NCBI RefSeq assembly: GCF_000497045.1
Contig: NW_015961952.1
Location: forward strand, 310,001-374,000
Reading direction: 5' to 3'
From: Kalmanozyma brasiliensis GHG001
Taxonomy: Eukaryota; Basidiomycota; Ustilaginomycetes; Ustilaginales
DNA: 64,000 nt
Shown: piece after piece, positions 46,868 to 56,203 of the stretch
How positions within the stretch are numbered: position 1 is the stretch's first letter
How the letters are laid out: each line of letters starts with the position of its first letter
Notes under the pieces: generated by a model
Told to the model about the DNA's origin: nothing
The model's database searches: none
Seen by the model: only the letters and a program-made list of their open reading frames with translations
Program-made: the position numbers and the translations under genes

Positions 46868-47280
46868 GAGTTCTTCAGGCGAGCTTATGCTACTTCTTCA
46901 ATCGTGTCTTCCGATGAAGCAATGACAACCATGGCCCCGTCATTTGTGATCCTGAGAAGCGTTGCACACATGCTGTCGTGAACACGGATCAGAGGGAAGC
47001 AACACGGTGATGTGAGGTGCGTTTTCTCGTGCGACTGAATTTTAGGCGTTGTGAGAAGAAAAAGAGTGAGTCAAGTCGAGGCGCTGCGGGAAGAAATGCC
47101 AAAGTGCACAACCACGTCCCAAAAGTGTTCCTTTGGCGCTTCTTCTCAACCTCAACCACCTGCTCAGCCTCGACCACCGCCCTCGCTACTTTGCCCTGTC
47201 TGGCTGCAGCTCTTCCATCACTCGACCTAGACATCACATCGCATAAGCCATCCAGACAGCTCGCGGCGTCACCAGCAACC
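46868..47280. other. Intergenic EST1/SMG7-like gene / FRS1
   Basis: 413 bp between tandem genes. The FRS1 frame is open from 47017, but its first 88 codons (Arg/Ser/Leu-rich with no conserved pattern) are taken as leader. No gene or distinctive element is seen. Confidence 0.45.
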
Positions 47281-49176
47281 ATGCCTACCGTCGGCGTGGA
47301 CAAGGAGCACTTCTACAAGGCCCTCGGCCGCACCTACACCACCCAAGAGTTTGACGAGCTCTGCTTCCAATTCGGTATCGAGCTCGACGATGACACTACC
47401 GAAGAGGTTCAGAAAGCTGGGCTGGGCGAGCGAGCGCAGCTCAAGATTGACATCCCCGCCAACCGATACGACTTGCTCTGCCACGAAGGCATCTCTCGTG
47501 CACTCAATGTCTTCCTCGGCAACATCCCGCAGCCTCAGCTCAAATTGACCAACCCAGAAAAGATGATCGAGGTCAAGCTCAGCAACGACGTCTCGCGGAT
47601 CAGACCCTACTTTGCCGGTGCCGTCTTGAGGAATGTCACCTTCACACCAGAGAGCTACGCCAACTTCATTGATCTTCAAGACAAGCTGCATCAGAACCTG
47701 GCGCGTCGCAGAACACTCGTTGCCATCGGCACCCACGACCTCGACACCATCCAAGCTCCTTTTTCGTATGAAGCGCTTCCACCAAAAGACATCAAGTTCG
47801 CGCCGCTCAACAAGGAGCAGGAGTACGACGCGAGCCAGCTGATGGAGCTCTACGAGTCGGATAAGCATCTCTCTCGCTACCTGCACATCATCCGCGACAG
47901 TCCCGTCTACCCGATCATCTACGACTCCAACCGACAGGTCCTCTCCATGCCACCGATCATCAACTCGAACCACAGCAAGATCACGCTCAACACCAAGAAC
48001 GTCTTCATCGACACGACCGCCATCGACGAGACCAAGCTCGGCATTGTGATCAACATCATTGTCGCCATGTTCTCGCAGTACTGCGCCGAGCCGTTCACCA
48101 TCGAGCCCGTCCGCGTGGTCTACCCGGATGGAAAGGAGAAGATCACGCCCGACCTGAGCAGTGTGCGTTTCCCTGCGTCGGTGGACTACATCAACCGATG
48201 CACAGGTCTCAAGCTTTCGCCCGAGGAGATGATCAGCTACTTGCAAAAGATGGGGCACACGGCCACCGTCGACCCACAAGCCCCCACGGAGAAGCTCATC
48301 GTCGACGTGCCACCGACCCGACCGGATATCCTGCACGAGTGCGATCTGATGGAGGACGTAGCGGTGGCCTTTGGTTTCGACAACCTGCCCAAGACGTTCC
48401 CGGCGACCAACACGGTCGCTGCGCCGCTGCCGATCAACAAGCTGGCCGACATCGTACGTCGCGAGTGCGCCTATTCTGGCTGGGTCGAGGTGTTGCCTTT
48501 GATCCTGTGTTCGCACGATGAGAACTTTGGCTGGCTCAATCGCAAAGATGATGGCACGACGGCGATCGTACTTGAGAACCCAAAGACGGCCGAGTACCAG
48601 GTGGTACGCACAACGCTGCTGCCTGGAATCCTCAAGACGGTGCGCGAGAACAGGAAGCACGCGCTGCCACTGCGCACGTTCGAGGTGTCGGATATCGCCT
48701 TCAAGGACGCAGCCGAAACGGAGCGTTGTGCGCGGAACGAACGTCACGTCGGCGCCGTCTACTGCGACAAGACGGCGAGCTTCGAAGTCGTCCACGGTCT
48801 GCTGGATCGACTGATGCTGAGTCTGGCGATCCCGCGGATCGAGGGCAAGTCGTCGAGCAAGGACAAAGGGTATTGGATCGAGGAGGATGCGGACAATGCG
48901 ACGTTCTTCCCCGGTCGTGCGGCAACGATCCATCTCCGATTGCCAAAGGAGACGTTCAACCCGGGCGCTGCGACGGATGCTAAGCCTGCTGCAAGCGCTG
49001 CAGAGGGCGCACTGGACACGGTTAAGAGCGCCCTCGAGAAGGTTCTGCCAAGCGCAACGGGCGAGAGGGACCAGAAAGTGGGTGTGATTGGAGTGCTCCA
49101 CCCGCAAGTGCTCAAGAACTTCAACATCGACTACCCGTGCTCCGCACTCGAGTTCAACCTTCAACCTTTCTTGTAG
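47281..49176 (+). CDS. FRS1: Cytosolic phenylalanyl-tRNA synthetase beta subunit
   Basis: A 631-residue beta chain of the (alpha-beta)2 cytosolic PheRS, needed for charging tRNA-Phe. It starts MPTVGVDKEHFYKALGRTYTTQEFDELCFQFGIELDD, the usual start of eukaryotic beta chains. The B3/B4 editing region includes LVAIGTHDLDTI and MPPIINSNHSKI. The B5 domain includes YINRCTGLKLSPEEM and PPTRPDILHECDLMEDVAVAFGF. The catalytic-like core includes VLENPKTAEYQVVRTTLLPGILKT, and the end is LHPQVLKNFNIDYPCSALEFNL. Other eukaryotic beta chains are about 590 residues. The surplus is an Ala/Lys/Ser-rich insertion of about 36 residues (near 562-598) just before the last core strand, and it keeps the frame. No mitochondrial presequence is present with this start. 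Confidence 0.96.
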   Translation: MPTVGVDKEHFYKALGRTYTTQEFDELCFQFGIELDDDTTEEVQKAGLGERAQLKIDIPANRYDLLCHEGISRALNVFLGNIPQPQLKLTNPEKMIEVKLSNDVSRIRPYFAGAVLRNVTFTPESYANFIDLQDKLHQNLARRRTLVAIGTHDLDTIQAPFSYEALPPKDIKFAPLNKEQEYDASQLMELYESDKHLSRYLHIIRDSPVYPIIYDSNRQVLSMPPIINSNHSKITLNTKNVFIDTTAIDETKLGIVINIIVAMFSQYCAEPFTIEPVRVVYPDGKEKITPDLSSVRFPASVDYINRCTGLKLSPEEMISYLQKMGHTATVDPQAPTEKLIVDVPPTRPDILHECDLMEDVAVAFGFDNLPKTFPATNTVAAPLPINKLADIVRRECAYSGWVEVLPLILCSHDENFGWLNRKDDGTTAIVLENPKTAEYQVVRTTLLPGILKTVRENRKHALPLRTFEVSDIAFKDAAETERCARNERHVGAVYCDKTASFEVVHGLLDRLMLSLAIPRIEGKSSSKDKGYWIEEDADNATFFPGRAATIHLRLPKETFNPGAATDAKPAASAAEGALDTVKSALEKVLPSATGERDQKVGVIGVLHPQVLKNFNIDYPCSALEFNLQPFL

Positions 49177-49332
49177 ACTTGTAATAGTGTCACTTTGAAC
49201 AAACACATTGACCTCATGCTGCTGTCTCGCGATTGTCAGGCTGAGTCGGGGATTTTGTGTGAGAATGCAATAGATATGATTGAGAATGTGACCGAAACAG
49301 AACAGCTCGTGACGTTCGACCTTTGCCACGCA

Positions 49333-51258
49333 TCAACGATAGCCTTCCAGCACCACCTCGCACTGGTACCAGCAGTAATCCTTGCGTTCTTCCGCCGCGG
49401 CCTCTGAGCCACTGCTGTCTGTCACCTTGTCTGGATCGGTAAAATCGACCTGCAGACCGACACAGCGAGGAGCACGCTTGAGGGAGGCAACGGATCGCAC
49501 CGAGCTCGAGTCGGAAGCGGCGTACGAGCTCTGTCGGCTGGGTCTGGGTGGAAGCAGATTGCGAGCAAGCAGTCCGCCCGCCCTGGGTTCGCGAGAACGA
49601 CGTTGAATCACGCTTGTGCCGGTGTCGACCGCTGCGCTGCCGACCGAAAGGCTGCTAGCACTGTCGTCCGTGAGATCTGCGCCATCCGTTCGCGTGTCGA
49701 GCCCCTCGGTAGAGATGGGTAGAACGTCGAGGCTGGTGTTCATGGCTGTGTCGTGGGTGTCGAGGCTGACTTCGATGGCTGTATCGTAGGTGTCGGGGCG
49801 GAGCTGCATGGCTGTATCATTCGTTTCGGGGCTGACTTCCATGGCTGTGTCGTTGGTATCGTGCCCGTATACGGTCGACGATCCAAGCGAAGATCCGGTG
49901 CGGCTTGCCTGAATGCTGTGCTGTGCTTGACTCGGCGAACTCGATCCGTTGACGGATGGACTGCTGCATGCCGGAAACCATCCATCTGACACACCTTCCC
50001 TGTTGCTGTCTGCCTGCCAACTCTTGTCCGCCACCGACGGTGGCCTGCTGTCCTCAGACATGGAGCTGATGCTCGACTCCCAAAGTTGTTCGGAAGCGCT
50101 GTCCTCCGGCCATGATTCTGCCACAGAGGATGACGAGTCGCGTGGTGACTCCTCCCATCTTCTGTGTACATCTGGCATCGGGCTCGATGGCGCTCTCCTG
50201 CGATCTGCTTCAGCACCGTCAGCGATCAAAGAGGACATGCTGGTGTCTGTGGACCCTGAAGTCGGGTCAAATTGGTCTGTCGGAATGGCTTCGCACAAGT
50301 GATCCAAGTTAAAGTCGAGATGACGACGAGCCGACCAGCCTGAACAGCGAAACGACGCAGGCCCGCTGAGGAAGATGTGCGTCTTGGTCGGGGCGAGCTG
50401 AGTCCCGAAGAAGGATTCGAGGCTTTCACTTTTCATTACCAGGCGTATCAGCTTGCCGCCCCAAATGCTGCTCGTCTTGTCTCTCGCTGCGTCTCTTCGT
50501 TGATCGGATGCTTGTGAAAGGAGATCAGCCAGACGCTCTTCCATGTCGTTTTCCCTGCTCGCGGTCTCGAGCCCGTCCAGTCGACCTGCCTCGAAGACGT
50601 TGAAGAGGTCAGACTCGGTGCCGCTGCCCCGCCCGACGGCTTGGACGAGATCCAAGACAAGGACATCCCGCGGCATGCTAGCACTGGTTCCCATGACGAT
50701 CAGCAGCCGGAGGTCCTGAGATGCATGAGGACGGCTGGATGGACCTTCGCCGCTGTTGTCGCTTAGCTGCTTGACTGCCGCCTCCAGGTGGTGCCCAAGC
50801 TGGGCAAGCTTGCGAAGGAGCTTGTCTTCTCTCCGCGTGCGCGTCGAGTCACCGTGCGAGCGGCGGCCTTTTGCGAGTGTAGCCTTGGGGGATGCCGACA
50901 CCTTCCGCATGCGCAGCAAGTTGATCGGCTCGGGGACTTGATTCTTCCGATAAAGCAGATAATGCAACAATGATTCGATGAGCCTTGCAGTGAGCAGGTC
51001 GCAGTGTCCGCACATTTGGGCCTTGCTGAGATCGGCGCTCTTGTAAGATAGTGCTTGCAGGATGTTGTGACGTTCGTCAGGCGCACAGGACTGAGCTCGC
51101 TGCAAAAGGGTACCGTTGCCTTCGTGAGCGAGCTGCGTGGACATGTTGGACCCCAGATCCAGCACGGGAACCTCGAGACGAGACGAGTGACTGCATCGAG
51201 CTCCTCCTCCGCGCCGCGACCCTCTGTGCTGGGCCTCGATGGTCGTGCTTGACGACAT
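49333..51258 (-). CDS. Probable p31comet-like (MAD2L1-binding) protein
   Basis: A 641-residue protein that I tentatively place in the p31comet family, HORMA-like proteins that extract MAD2 from the mitotic checkpoint complex with TRIP13. The basis is weak but consistent. ARLIESLLHYLLYRKNQVPEP (about residues 90-110) resembles the family helix that ends in xxYxRxQxPxP. KLLRKLAQLGHHLEAAVKQL and LRLLIVMGTSASMPRDVLVLDL resemble the strand pair with the G(G/A)(S/T)xxxPK(E/D) motif. The very C-terminus DYCWYQCEVVLEGYR resembles the family ending W(F/Y)QxPVxxxGF. Between these lie about 300 Ser/Asp-rich residues containing four 11-residue repeats with the core NDTAM. No transmembrane segment is visible. 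Alternative: an unrelated fungal orphan. A structure or profile search would settle it. Confidence 0.5.
   Translation of the reverse strand: MSSSTTIEAQHRGSRRGGGARCSHSSRLEVPVLDLGSNMSTQLAHEGNGTLLQRAQSCAPDERHNILQALSYKSADLSKAQMCGHCDLLTARLIESLLHYLLYRKNQVPEPINLLRMRKVSASPKATLAKGRRSHGDSTRTRREDKLLRKLAQLGHHLEAAVKQLSDNSGEGPSSRPHASQDLRLLIVMGTSASMPRDVLVLDLVQAVGRGSGTESDLFNVFEAGRLDGLETASRENDMEERLADLLSQASDQRRDAARDKTSSIWGGKLIRLVMKSESLESFFGTQLAPTKTHIFLSGPASFRCSGWSARRHLDFNLDHLCEAIPTDQFDPTSGSTDTSMSSLIADGAEADRRRAPSSPMPDVHRRWEESPRDSSSSVAESWPEDSASEQLWESSISSMSEDSRPPSVADKSWQADSNREGVSDGWFPACSSPSVNGSSSPSQAQHSIQASRTGSSLGSSTVYGHDTNDTAMEVSPETNDTAMQLRPDTYDTAIEVSLDTHDTAMNTSLDVLPISTEGLDTRTDGADLTDDSASSLSVGSAAVDTGTSVIQRRSREPRAGGLLARNLLPPRPSRQSSYAASDSSSVRSVASLKRAPRCVGLQVDFTDPDKVTDSSGSEAAAEERKDYCWYQCEVVLEGYR
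49738..49869 (-). repeat. 33-bp coding minisatellite, four copies
   Basis: Four consecutive 33-bp units inside the p31comet-like gene encode 11-residue repeats of the form DTxDTA(M/I)xxSx. On the plus strand each unit begins with GATGGCTGT or CATGGCTGT(A/G)TC and the next starts 33 or 34 bp later. The unit length is a multiple of three, so gain or loss of units keeps the frame. Confidence 0.75.
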
Positions 51259-52104
51259 CGTGTAGGTGAAAGCTGCCCACTGTCGATATTCCCGTAGACG
51301 ATGGTGCAGCTTCTATTGCTGTATCGATGTCATCCTCGAGGTACAGACGAGATGGTAATTGGAGCGTCGAATGACCTTGACGATTTGACTGATATTCTCC
51401 CTACTCGGCTTGGCGAGGTGTCGCGGGCTGATATGGTGATGATGCTGGTGGAGTATTGCTAGACGCTATAGCCATCTGCAAGGCTGAACGAGGCTTCAGG
51501 AACAAAATGCAAAGTGTGCGGCTGCAGAGTCAGTCTCTGGCTGTGTGCTTGCCTGTCAAGAAAGAGCAACACCCCACGTCCACGTCTGCCCATCACGTGA
51601 GGTTGATCATTTGGTGGTCTAACACGATGTATCTGAAAATTCGCAGCTCCAAGTCAAGGCGCGGCGAATTCGATCAGAACGCGAAGAGCAGCAAATGGCA
51701 CAGAACGTGATGAGCCGCACGGTAGGAAGAATCAAGCCATTCGCCAAGCACAGGCCAATTCAAAGCGCTGAGCCACGTCTGCAATTTCCGTCAGAGCGGC
51801 AGCCTCGGGACCAGCTTGCCTGCCTGCCAGCCAGTTGCTCTGCCGTTGCAGAAGGTCGAGAGTCGTGACACCAACACCAACTCGGTCAACTCATCACCAC
51901 CTTTCGCTTCTCCTCCCCTCCTTCTTCGCGATTTCTTTCTTCTTCCCTTCACGGGTGCGGCTAACGAGCGTAGCAATCGACTCTTGCTTACGATACTGGG
52001 TCAGCACGTCTCCTCGCATCTGACTACAACTCGCGTTCTCTCTGCGGCAGCCTCGCCTCCTCTTCTGAGCCGCTCGACTCTTTCGAGCTAGCATCTCATT
52101 CACC
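51259..52104. promoter_or_regulatory. Divergent intergenic region p31comet-like gene / alpha-COP
   Basis: About 850 bp between divergent starts. The alpha-COP side is a strongly CT-rich leader (from about 51880). Short frames (up to 91 codons) are visible but lack domains. No gene is supported. Confidence 0.5.
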
Positions 52105-55100
52105 ATGCAGATGCTCACCAAGTTCGAGTCCAAATCCAACAGGGTCAAGGGCATCGCCTTCCACCCGCGACTTCCCCTCTTGGCCTCGTCTCTTCACAAT
52201 GGCTCCATTCAGCTGTGGAACTACCAGACCGGCACCATCTACGACCGTCTCGAGGAGCATGACGGCCCCGTTCGTGGCATCTGCTTCCATCCTTCGCAGC
52301 CCCTCCTCGTTAGTGGTGGTGATGACTACAAGATCAAGGTCTGGAACCACAAGACGCGAAAATGCCTCTTCACGCTGAATGGCCATCTCGACTACGTCCG
52401 CACCGTCTTCTTCCACCACGAACACCCTTGGATCCTCAGTGCCTCCGATGACCAGACCATCCGCATCTGGAACTGGCAGAGCCGAACCTGCATCGCCATC
52501 CTCACCGGCCACAATCACTACGTCATGTGTGCTCAGTTCCACCCCAAGGAGGACCTCATCGTCTCTGCGTCCATGGACCAGACCGTCCGTGTGTGGGACA
52601 TCAGCGGCCTGCGCAAAAAGAACACCTCGGCTCAACCCATGAGCATCGAGGAGCAGATCGCTCGAGCCAACAGTGGCCAGGCTGATCTCTTTGGCAACAC
52701 AGACGCCATGGTCAAGTACGTTCTCGAAGGCCACGATCGCGGTGTCAACTGGGCCTCGTTCCACCCGACCTTGCCTCTCATCGTCTCAGCCGGTGACGAC
52801 CGTCAGATCAAGCTGTGGAGGATGTCGGATACCAAAGCATGGGAAGTCGACACGTGCCGCGGCCATTTCAACAACGTCTCGTGCGCGCTCTTCCACCCTC
52901 GACACGAGCTCATCATCTCGGACGCCGAGGACAAGACCATCCGTGTCTGGGACATGGGCAAGCGCACCGCCGTTCAGACCTTCCGCAGAGAGAGCGATCG
53001 CTTCTGGGTGCTCACCGCCCACCCTACGCTCAACCTCTTTGCTGCGGGTCACGACAATGGTCTCATCGTTTTCAAGCTGGAACGCGAGCGTCCCGCTTTC
53101 TCCATTCAGCAAAACACGCTCTACTACATCCGCGACAAGCAGGTCCGCTCGCTCGACTACAGCACCGGCGCCGACCAGGCTGTGCTCAGCGTCAAGCGCC
53201 TCGGCAACCAGTACATTCCTCCTCGTACACTCAGCTTCAACCCAGCCGAGCGATCCGTCATCGTCACGTCGGTCAACGGCGACCAGGGCACCTTCGATGT
53301 CGCGCCTCTTCCTCGTGAGGCCGGCGGCGATCTGGCCGAGTCCTCGAGCGTCGGCAAGCGTGGCCAGGGCTCCAGCGCCATCTTTGTGGCCCGCAACCGT
53401 TTCGCCGTGCTCGACAAGACGGCGCAGACCATCGAGATCCGCGACCTCAACAACGCCGTCACCAAGACCATCACGCCTCCTCAGCCCACCAATGAGATCT
53501 TCTTTGGCGGCACCGCCAGTCTTATCCTCAGCACATCGACCGGCGTGATCCTCTACGACATCCAGCAGCAAAAGACGCTCGCCGAGCTCACCAGCCCCCC
53601 CGTCAAGTACGTCATTTGGAGCATCGACGGCAGCATGGTGGCACTGCTCAGCAAGCACACCATCACGCTCGCCGACAAGTCGTTCGCCTCCAGCAACCTC
53701 ATCCACGAGACCATCCGCATCAAGAGCGCAGCGTGGGACGAGAGCGGCGTGCTCCTCTACAGCACCTTGAACCACATCAAGTATGCGCTTCCGCAGGGCG
53801 ATAACGGCATCATCAAGACGCTCGAGCAGCCCGTCTACCTCACGCGTGTCAAGGGCAAGACCGTCTCATGTCTCGACCGATCCGCTCGTCCGCAGAACAT
53901 CACCATCGACCCGACCGAGTTCCGCTTCAAGCTGGCGCTCGTCCAGGGCAAGTACGACGACGTGCTCACCATCATCAAGAACAGCAACCTCGTCGGCCAG
54001 GCCATCATCGCTTTCCTGCAAAAGAAGGGCTATCCCGAGATTGCCCTGCATTTCGTTCAGGACAAGAGCACTCGCTTCGACCTGGCCATCGAGTGCGGCA
54101 ACCTCGATGTCGCTCTGGAAACCGCCGAGTCGCTCAACGTCGACGAGGTGTGGAACCGATTGGGCGCTGCGGCGCTTCGTCAGGGCAACCACAAGATCGT
54201 CGAGCGTGCCTACCAGCGAACCAAGAGCTTCGACAAGCTCAGCTTCCTGTACCTCATCACGGGCAACACGGACAAGCTCGCCAAGATGTCGGTCATCGCC
54301 GACAAGCGTGGCGATCAGCTGAGCCGCTTCCACAACGCGCTCTACCTTGGAAACGCCGAGGCACGCAGCAACGTGCTTTCCGATGTCGGTCTGTCTGCGC
54401 TCGCGTACGCTGCCGCCAAGTCGAATGGGTTGGACGACCGCGCTGCCGCCATCGCTGCGGAAGCTGGCATGGAAGAGGAAGCGCAAGAGGTGGACCGACA
54501 ACTCGACTTGGGTGAGGGTACGTCCAAGCTGGCGCCTCCCACTGCGGTGTCGCAAGCCTACCTGCACAACTGGCCCATCGTCAGCAGCGAGCAGAGCTAC
54601 TTTGACCGTGCTCTCGTGGCTGGCAACGACGGTGGTCCCATCTTCAAGGACAACGCCCTCAACGGCGGCAAGACGCACGATATCGAATCGTGGCTCGATG
54701 GCGAAGCATTGGAAGAGACCGACGAGGAGGACGAGGATGCCTTTGACGCTGCGCCTGAGGACTTTGGCGAGGCAGAAGAGGCCTGGGATCTTGCGGAGGA
54801 GGACGCAGCATTGCCCGAGGAGGAGGCTGCAGTCGTGGCGCCTCTTCAAGAGACGCCGCTCGAAGGACTGGGCGCTGGAAGCTCCGAGTCGGAACACTGG
54901 TTGCGCAACTCGCCGGTCGCCGCCGATCACGCCGCAGCAGGGTCGTTCGAGACTGCGATGACATTGCTATCGCGGCAAGCCGGCATCGTGGATTTCGCGC
55001 CCTTGAAGCCCTTGTTCCTCTCGTCGTACTTGGCCGCACGCAACTATCTGCCTGCGGCGCCGAGTGCCGGTCCTATCGAGGTACACCTGCGCCGCAACAA

Positions 55101-55824
55101 CGAAGAGAGCGACGGCAAGGTGACCAAGGCGCACCCTGCCTCACCTCGATCCGTCAAGCTGCTCGCTTCGGGCGATCTGCAGGAGGGCTACCGCGCCGTT
55201 AGCGCCAACAAGCTTGCCGAGGCAGAGACTATCTTCCGTCGCTTGCTGCATCAGCTGGTGGTGACCCCGGCATCTACTGACGCAGAAGCCACCGAGATCC
55301 AGGACCTGATCGTGCTTTGCCGAGAGTACATCCTCGGTATCTCGATCGAGCTTGGCCGTCGTAAGCTCATCGCTGCTGAGCCTGACAATGTCGCTCGCAA
55401 CCTCGAGCTTGCTGCGCTTTTCACGCACACTCAGCTGCAACCGCAGCATCAGACGTTGGCGCTGCGCAGTGCCATGACCGAAGCGCGCAAGGTCAACAAC
55501 TACGCCATGGCCGCCAGCTTTGCCAAGCGTCTCATGGACCTCTCGCCGGCCCCGGCCGTGGCTCAGAAGGCGCAGCAGATCATCTCGTTGGCCGAGCGCA
55601 GCCCGCGTGATGCCGTCGCCGTGCCCGGCTACGACCCTCTCGAGCAGACGTTCATCATCTGCGCCGGCACTCATCGTCTCATTACGGCTGCCGGTGCTGG
55701 CTCCGTCTCGGATCCGCTCACGGGCGCCCGCTACCTGCCCGAGTTCAAGGGCACGCTCTGCAAGATCACCGAGATTTCCGAGGTCGGCAAGCTCGCATCG
55801 GGTCTGCGCAGCTATGCCGCATAG
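52105..55824 (+). CDS. COP1: Coatomer subunit alpha (alpha-COP)
   Basis: A 1239-residue COPI coat subunit for Golgi-to-ER retrograde vesicles. It starts MQMLTKFESKSNRVKGIAFHP, nearly invariant in alpha-COP. Six to seven WD40 repeats (residues about 5-320) follow, with VWNHKTRKCLFTLNGH, IWNWQSRTCIAIL and VWDISGLRKK; the first propeller binds KKxx cargo signals. The second propeller and coatomer WD-associated region (about 330-800) include FKLALVQGKYDDVLTIIKNS. An acidic linker (about 870-915, DETDEEDEDAFD) is followed by the C-terminal coatomer-alpha domain (about 920-1239) that contacts epsilon-COP. The length matches yeast Cop1 (1201) and human COPA (1224). It is one uninterrupted exon. Confidence 0.97.
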   Translation: MQMLTKFESKSNRVKGIAFHPRLPLLASSLHNGSIQLWNYQTGTIYDRLEEHDGPVRGICFHPSQPLLVSGGDDYKIKVWNHKTRKCLFTLNGHLDYVRTVFFHHEHPWILSASDDQTIRIWNWQSRTCIAILTGHNHYVMCAQFHPKEDLIVSASMDQTVRVWDISGLRKKNTSAQPMSIEEQIARANSGQADLFGNTDAMVKYVLEGHDRGVNWASFHPTLPLIVSAGDDRQIKLWRMSDTKAWEVDTCRGHFNNVSCALFHPRHELIISDAEDKTIRVWDMGKRTAVQTFRRESDRFWVLTAHPTLNLFAAGHDNGLIVFKLERERPAFSIQQNTLYYIRDKQVRSLDYSTGADQAVLSVKRLGNQYIPPRTLSFNPAERSVIVTSVNGDQGTFDVAPLPREAGGDLAESSSVGKRGQGSSAIFVARNRFAVLDKTAQTIEIRDLNNAVTKTITPPQPTNEIFFGGTASLILSTSTGVILYDIQQQKTLAELTSPPVKYVIWSIDGSMVALLSKHTITLADKSFASSNLIHETIRIKSAAWDESGVLLYSTLNHIKYALPQGDNGIIKTLEQPVYLTRVKGKTVSCLDRSARPQNITIDPTEFRFKLALVQGKYDDVLTIIKNSNLVGQAIIAFLQKKGYPEIALHFVQDKSTRFDLAIECGNLDVALETAESLNVDEVWNRLGAAALRQGNHKIVERAYQRTKSFDKLSFLYLITGNTDKLAKMSVIADKRGDQLSRFHNALYLGNAEARSNVLSDVGLSALAYAAAKSNGLDDRAAAIAAEAGMEEEAQEVDRQLDLGEGTSKLAPPTAVSQAYLHNWPIVSSEQSYFDRALVAGNDGGPIFKDNALNGGKTHDIESWLDGEALEETDEEDEDAFDAAPEDFGEAEEAWDLAEEDAALPEEEAAVVAPLQETPLEGLGAGSSESEHWLRNSPVAADHAAAGSFETAMTLLSRQAGIVDFAPLKPLFLSSYLAARNYLPAAPSAGPIEVHLRRNNEESDGKVTKAHPASPRSVKLLASGDLQEGYRAVSANKLAEAETIFRRLLHQLVVTPASTDAEATEIQDLIVLCREYILGISIELGRRKLIAAEPDNVARNLELAALFTHTQLQPQHQTLALRSAMTEARKVNNYAMAASFAKRLMDLSPAPAVAQKAQQIISLAERSPRDAVAVPGYDPLEQTFIICAGTHRLITAAGAGSVSDPLTGARYLPEFKGTLCKITEISEVGKLASGLRSYAA

Positions 55825-56203
55825 AGCGCGGTGAAAGGGCAGTTTGGCCGGGTCGACGACCATGGCCTTGTAGATACATATGTGCAGTACCTATCATCAT
55901 CATGAGATACTTGCAACGCTTCCTCGACTTTCGTGTGTGTGAATGCTCTGTCTGCATGGGCTGAGACTTGAAAGTGGCTTCCAGGAGCGGATATCTCAGG
56001 GTCCCGAATTTCTCAAAGGTGTGCGGAGCGTGAGACACACGCTTTCAACGCGTTCCTCCTCCACTCCAACACCACCTTTCGTCCGCAGCAACAGTCGAAG
56101 CTGATCACCACACATGATCGTCGTGGACAGGCTTGAGGCTCGCAGCTAGGCGCTCTCGGTGCACTGACGTCCAAGCGAGACTCAGCGCCGGCGTTCGTGA
56201 AGG
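55825..56203. other. Intergenic alpha-COP / CCZ1
   Basis: 379 bp between tandem genes. The first part is T-rich with ATCATCATCATG-like repeats, typical of a 3' UTR. The second part is the CCZ1 promoter and leader. On the minus strand near 55998 is a GGGACCCTGA sequence, one mismatch from the TGGACCCTGA motif but opposite to the direction of CCZ1. No gene is seen. Confidence 0.45.

Noticed and set aside
47269..49329. 686-codon minus-strand open frame opposite FRS1
   Set aside because: FRS1 on the plus strand has unmistakable family motifs throughout. The antisense frame is a by-product of GC-rich third positions and is rich in Arg/Val/Asp/His with no domain.
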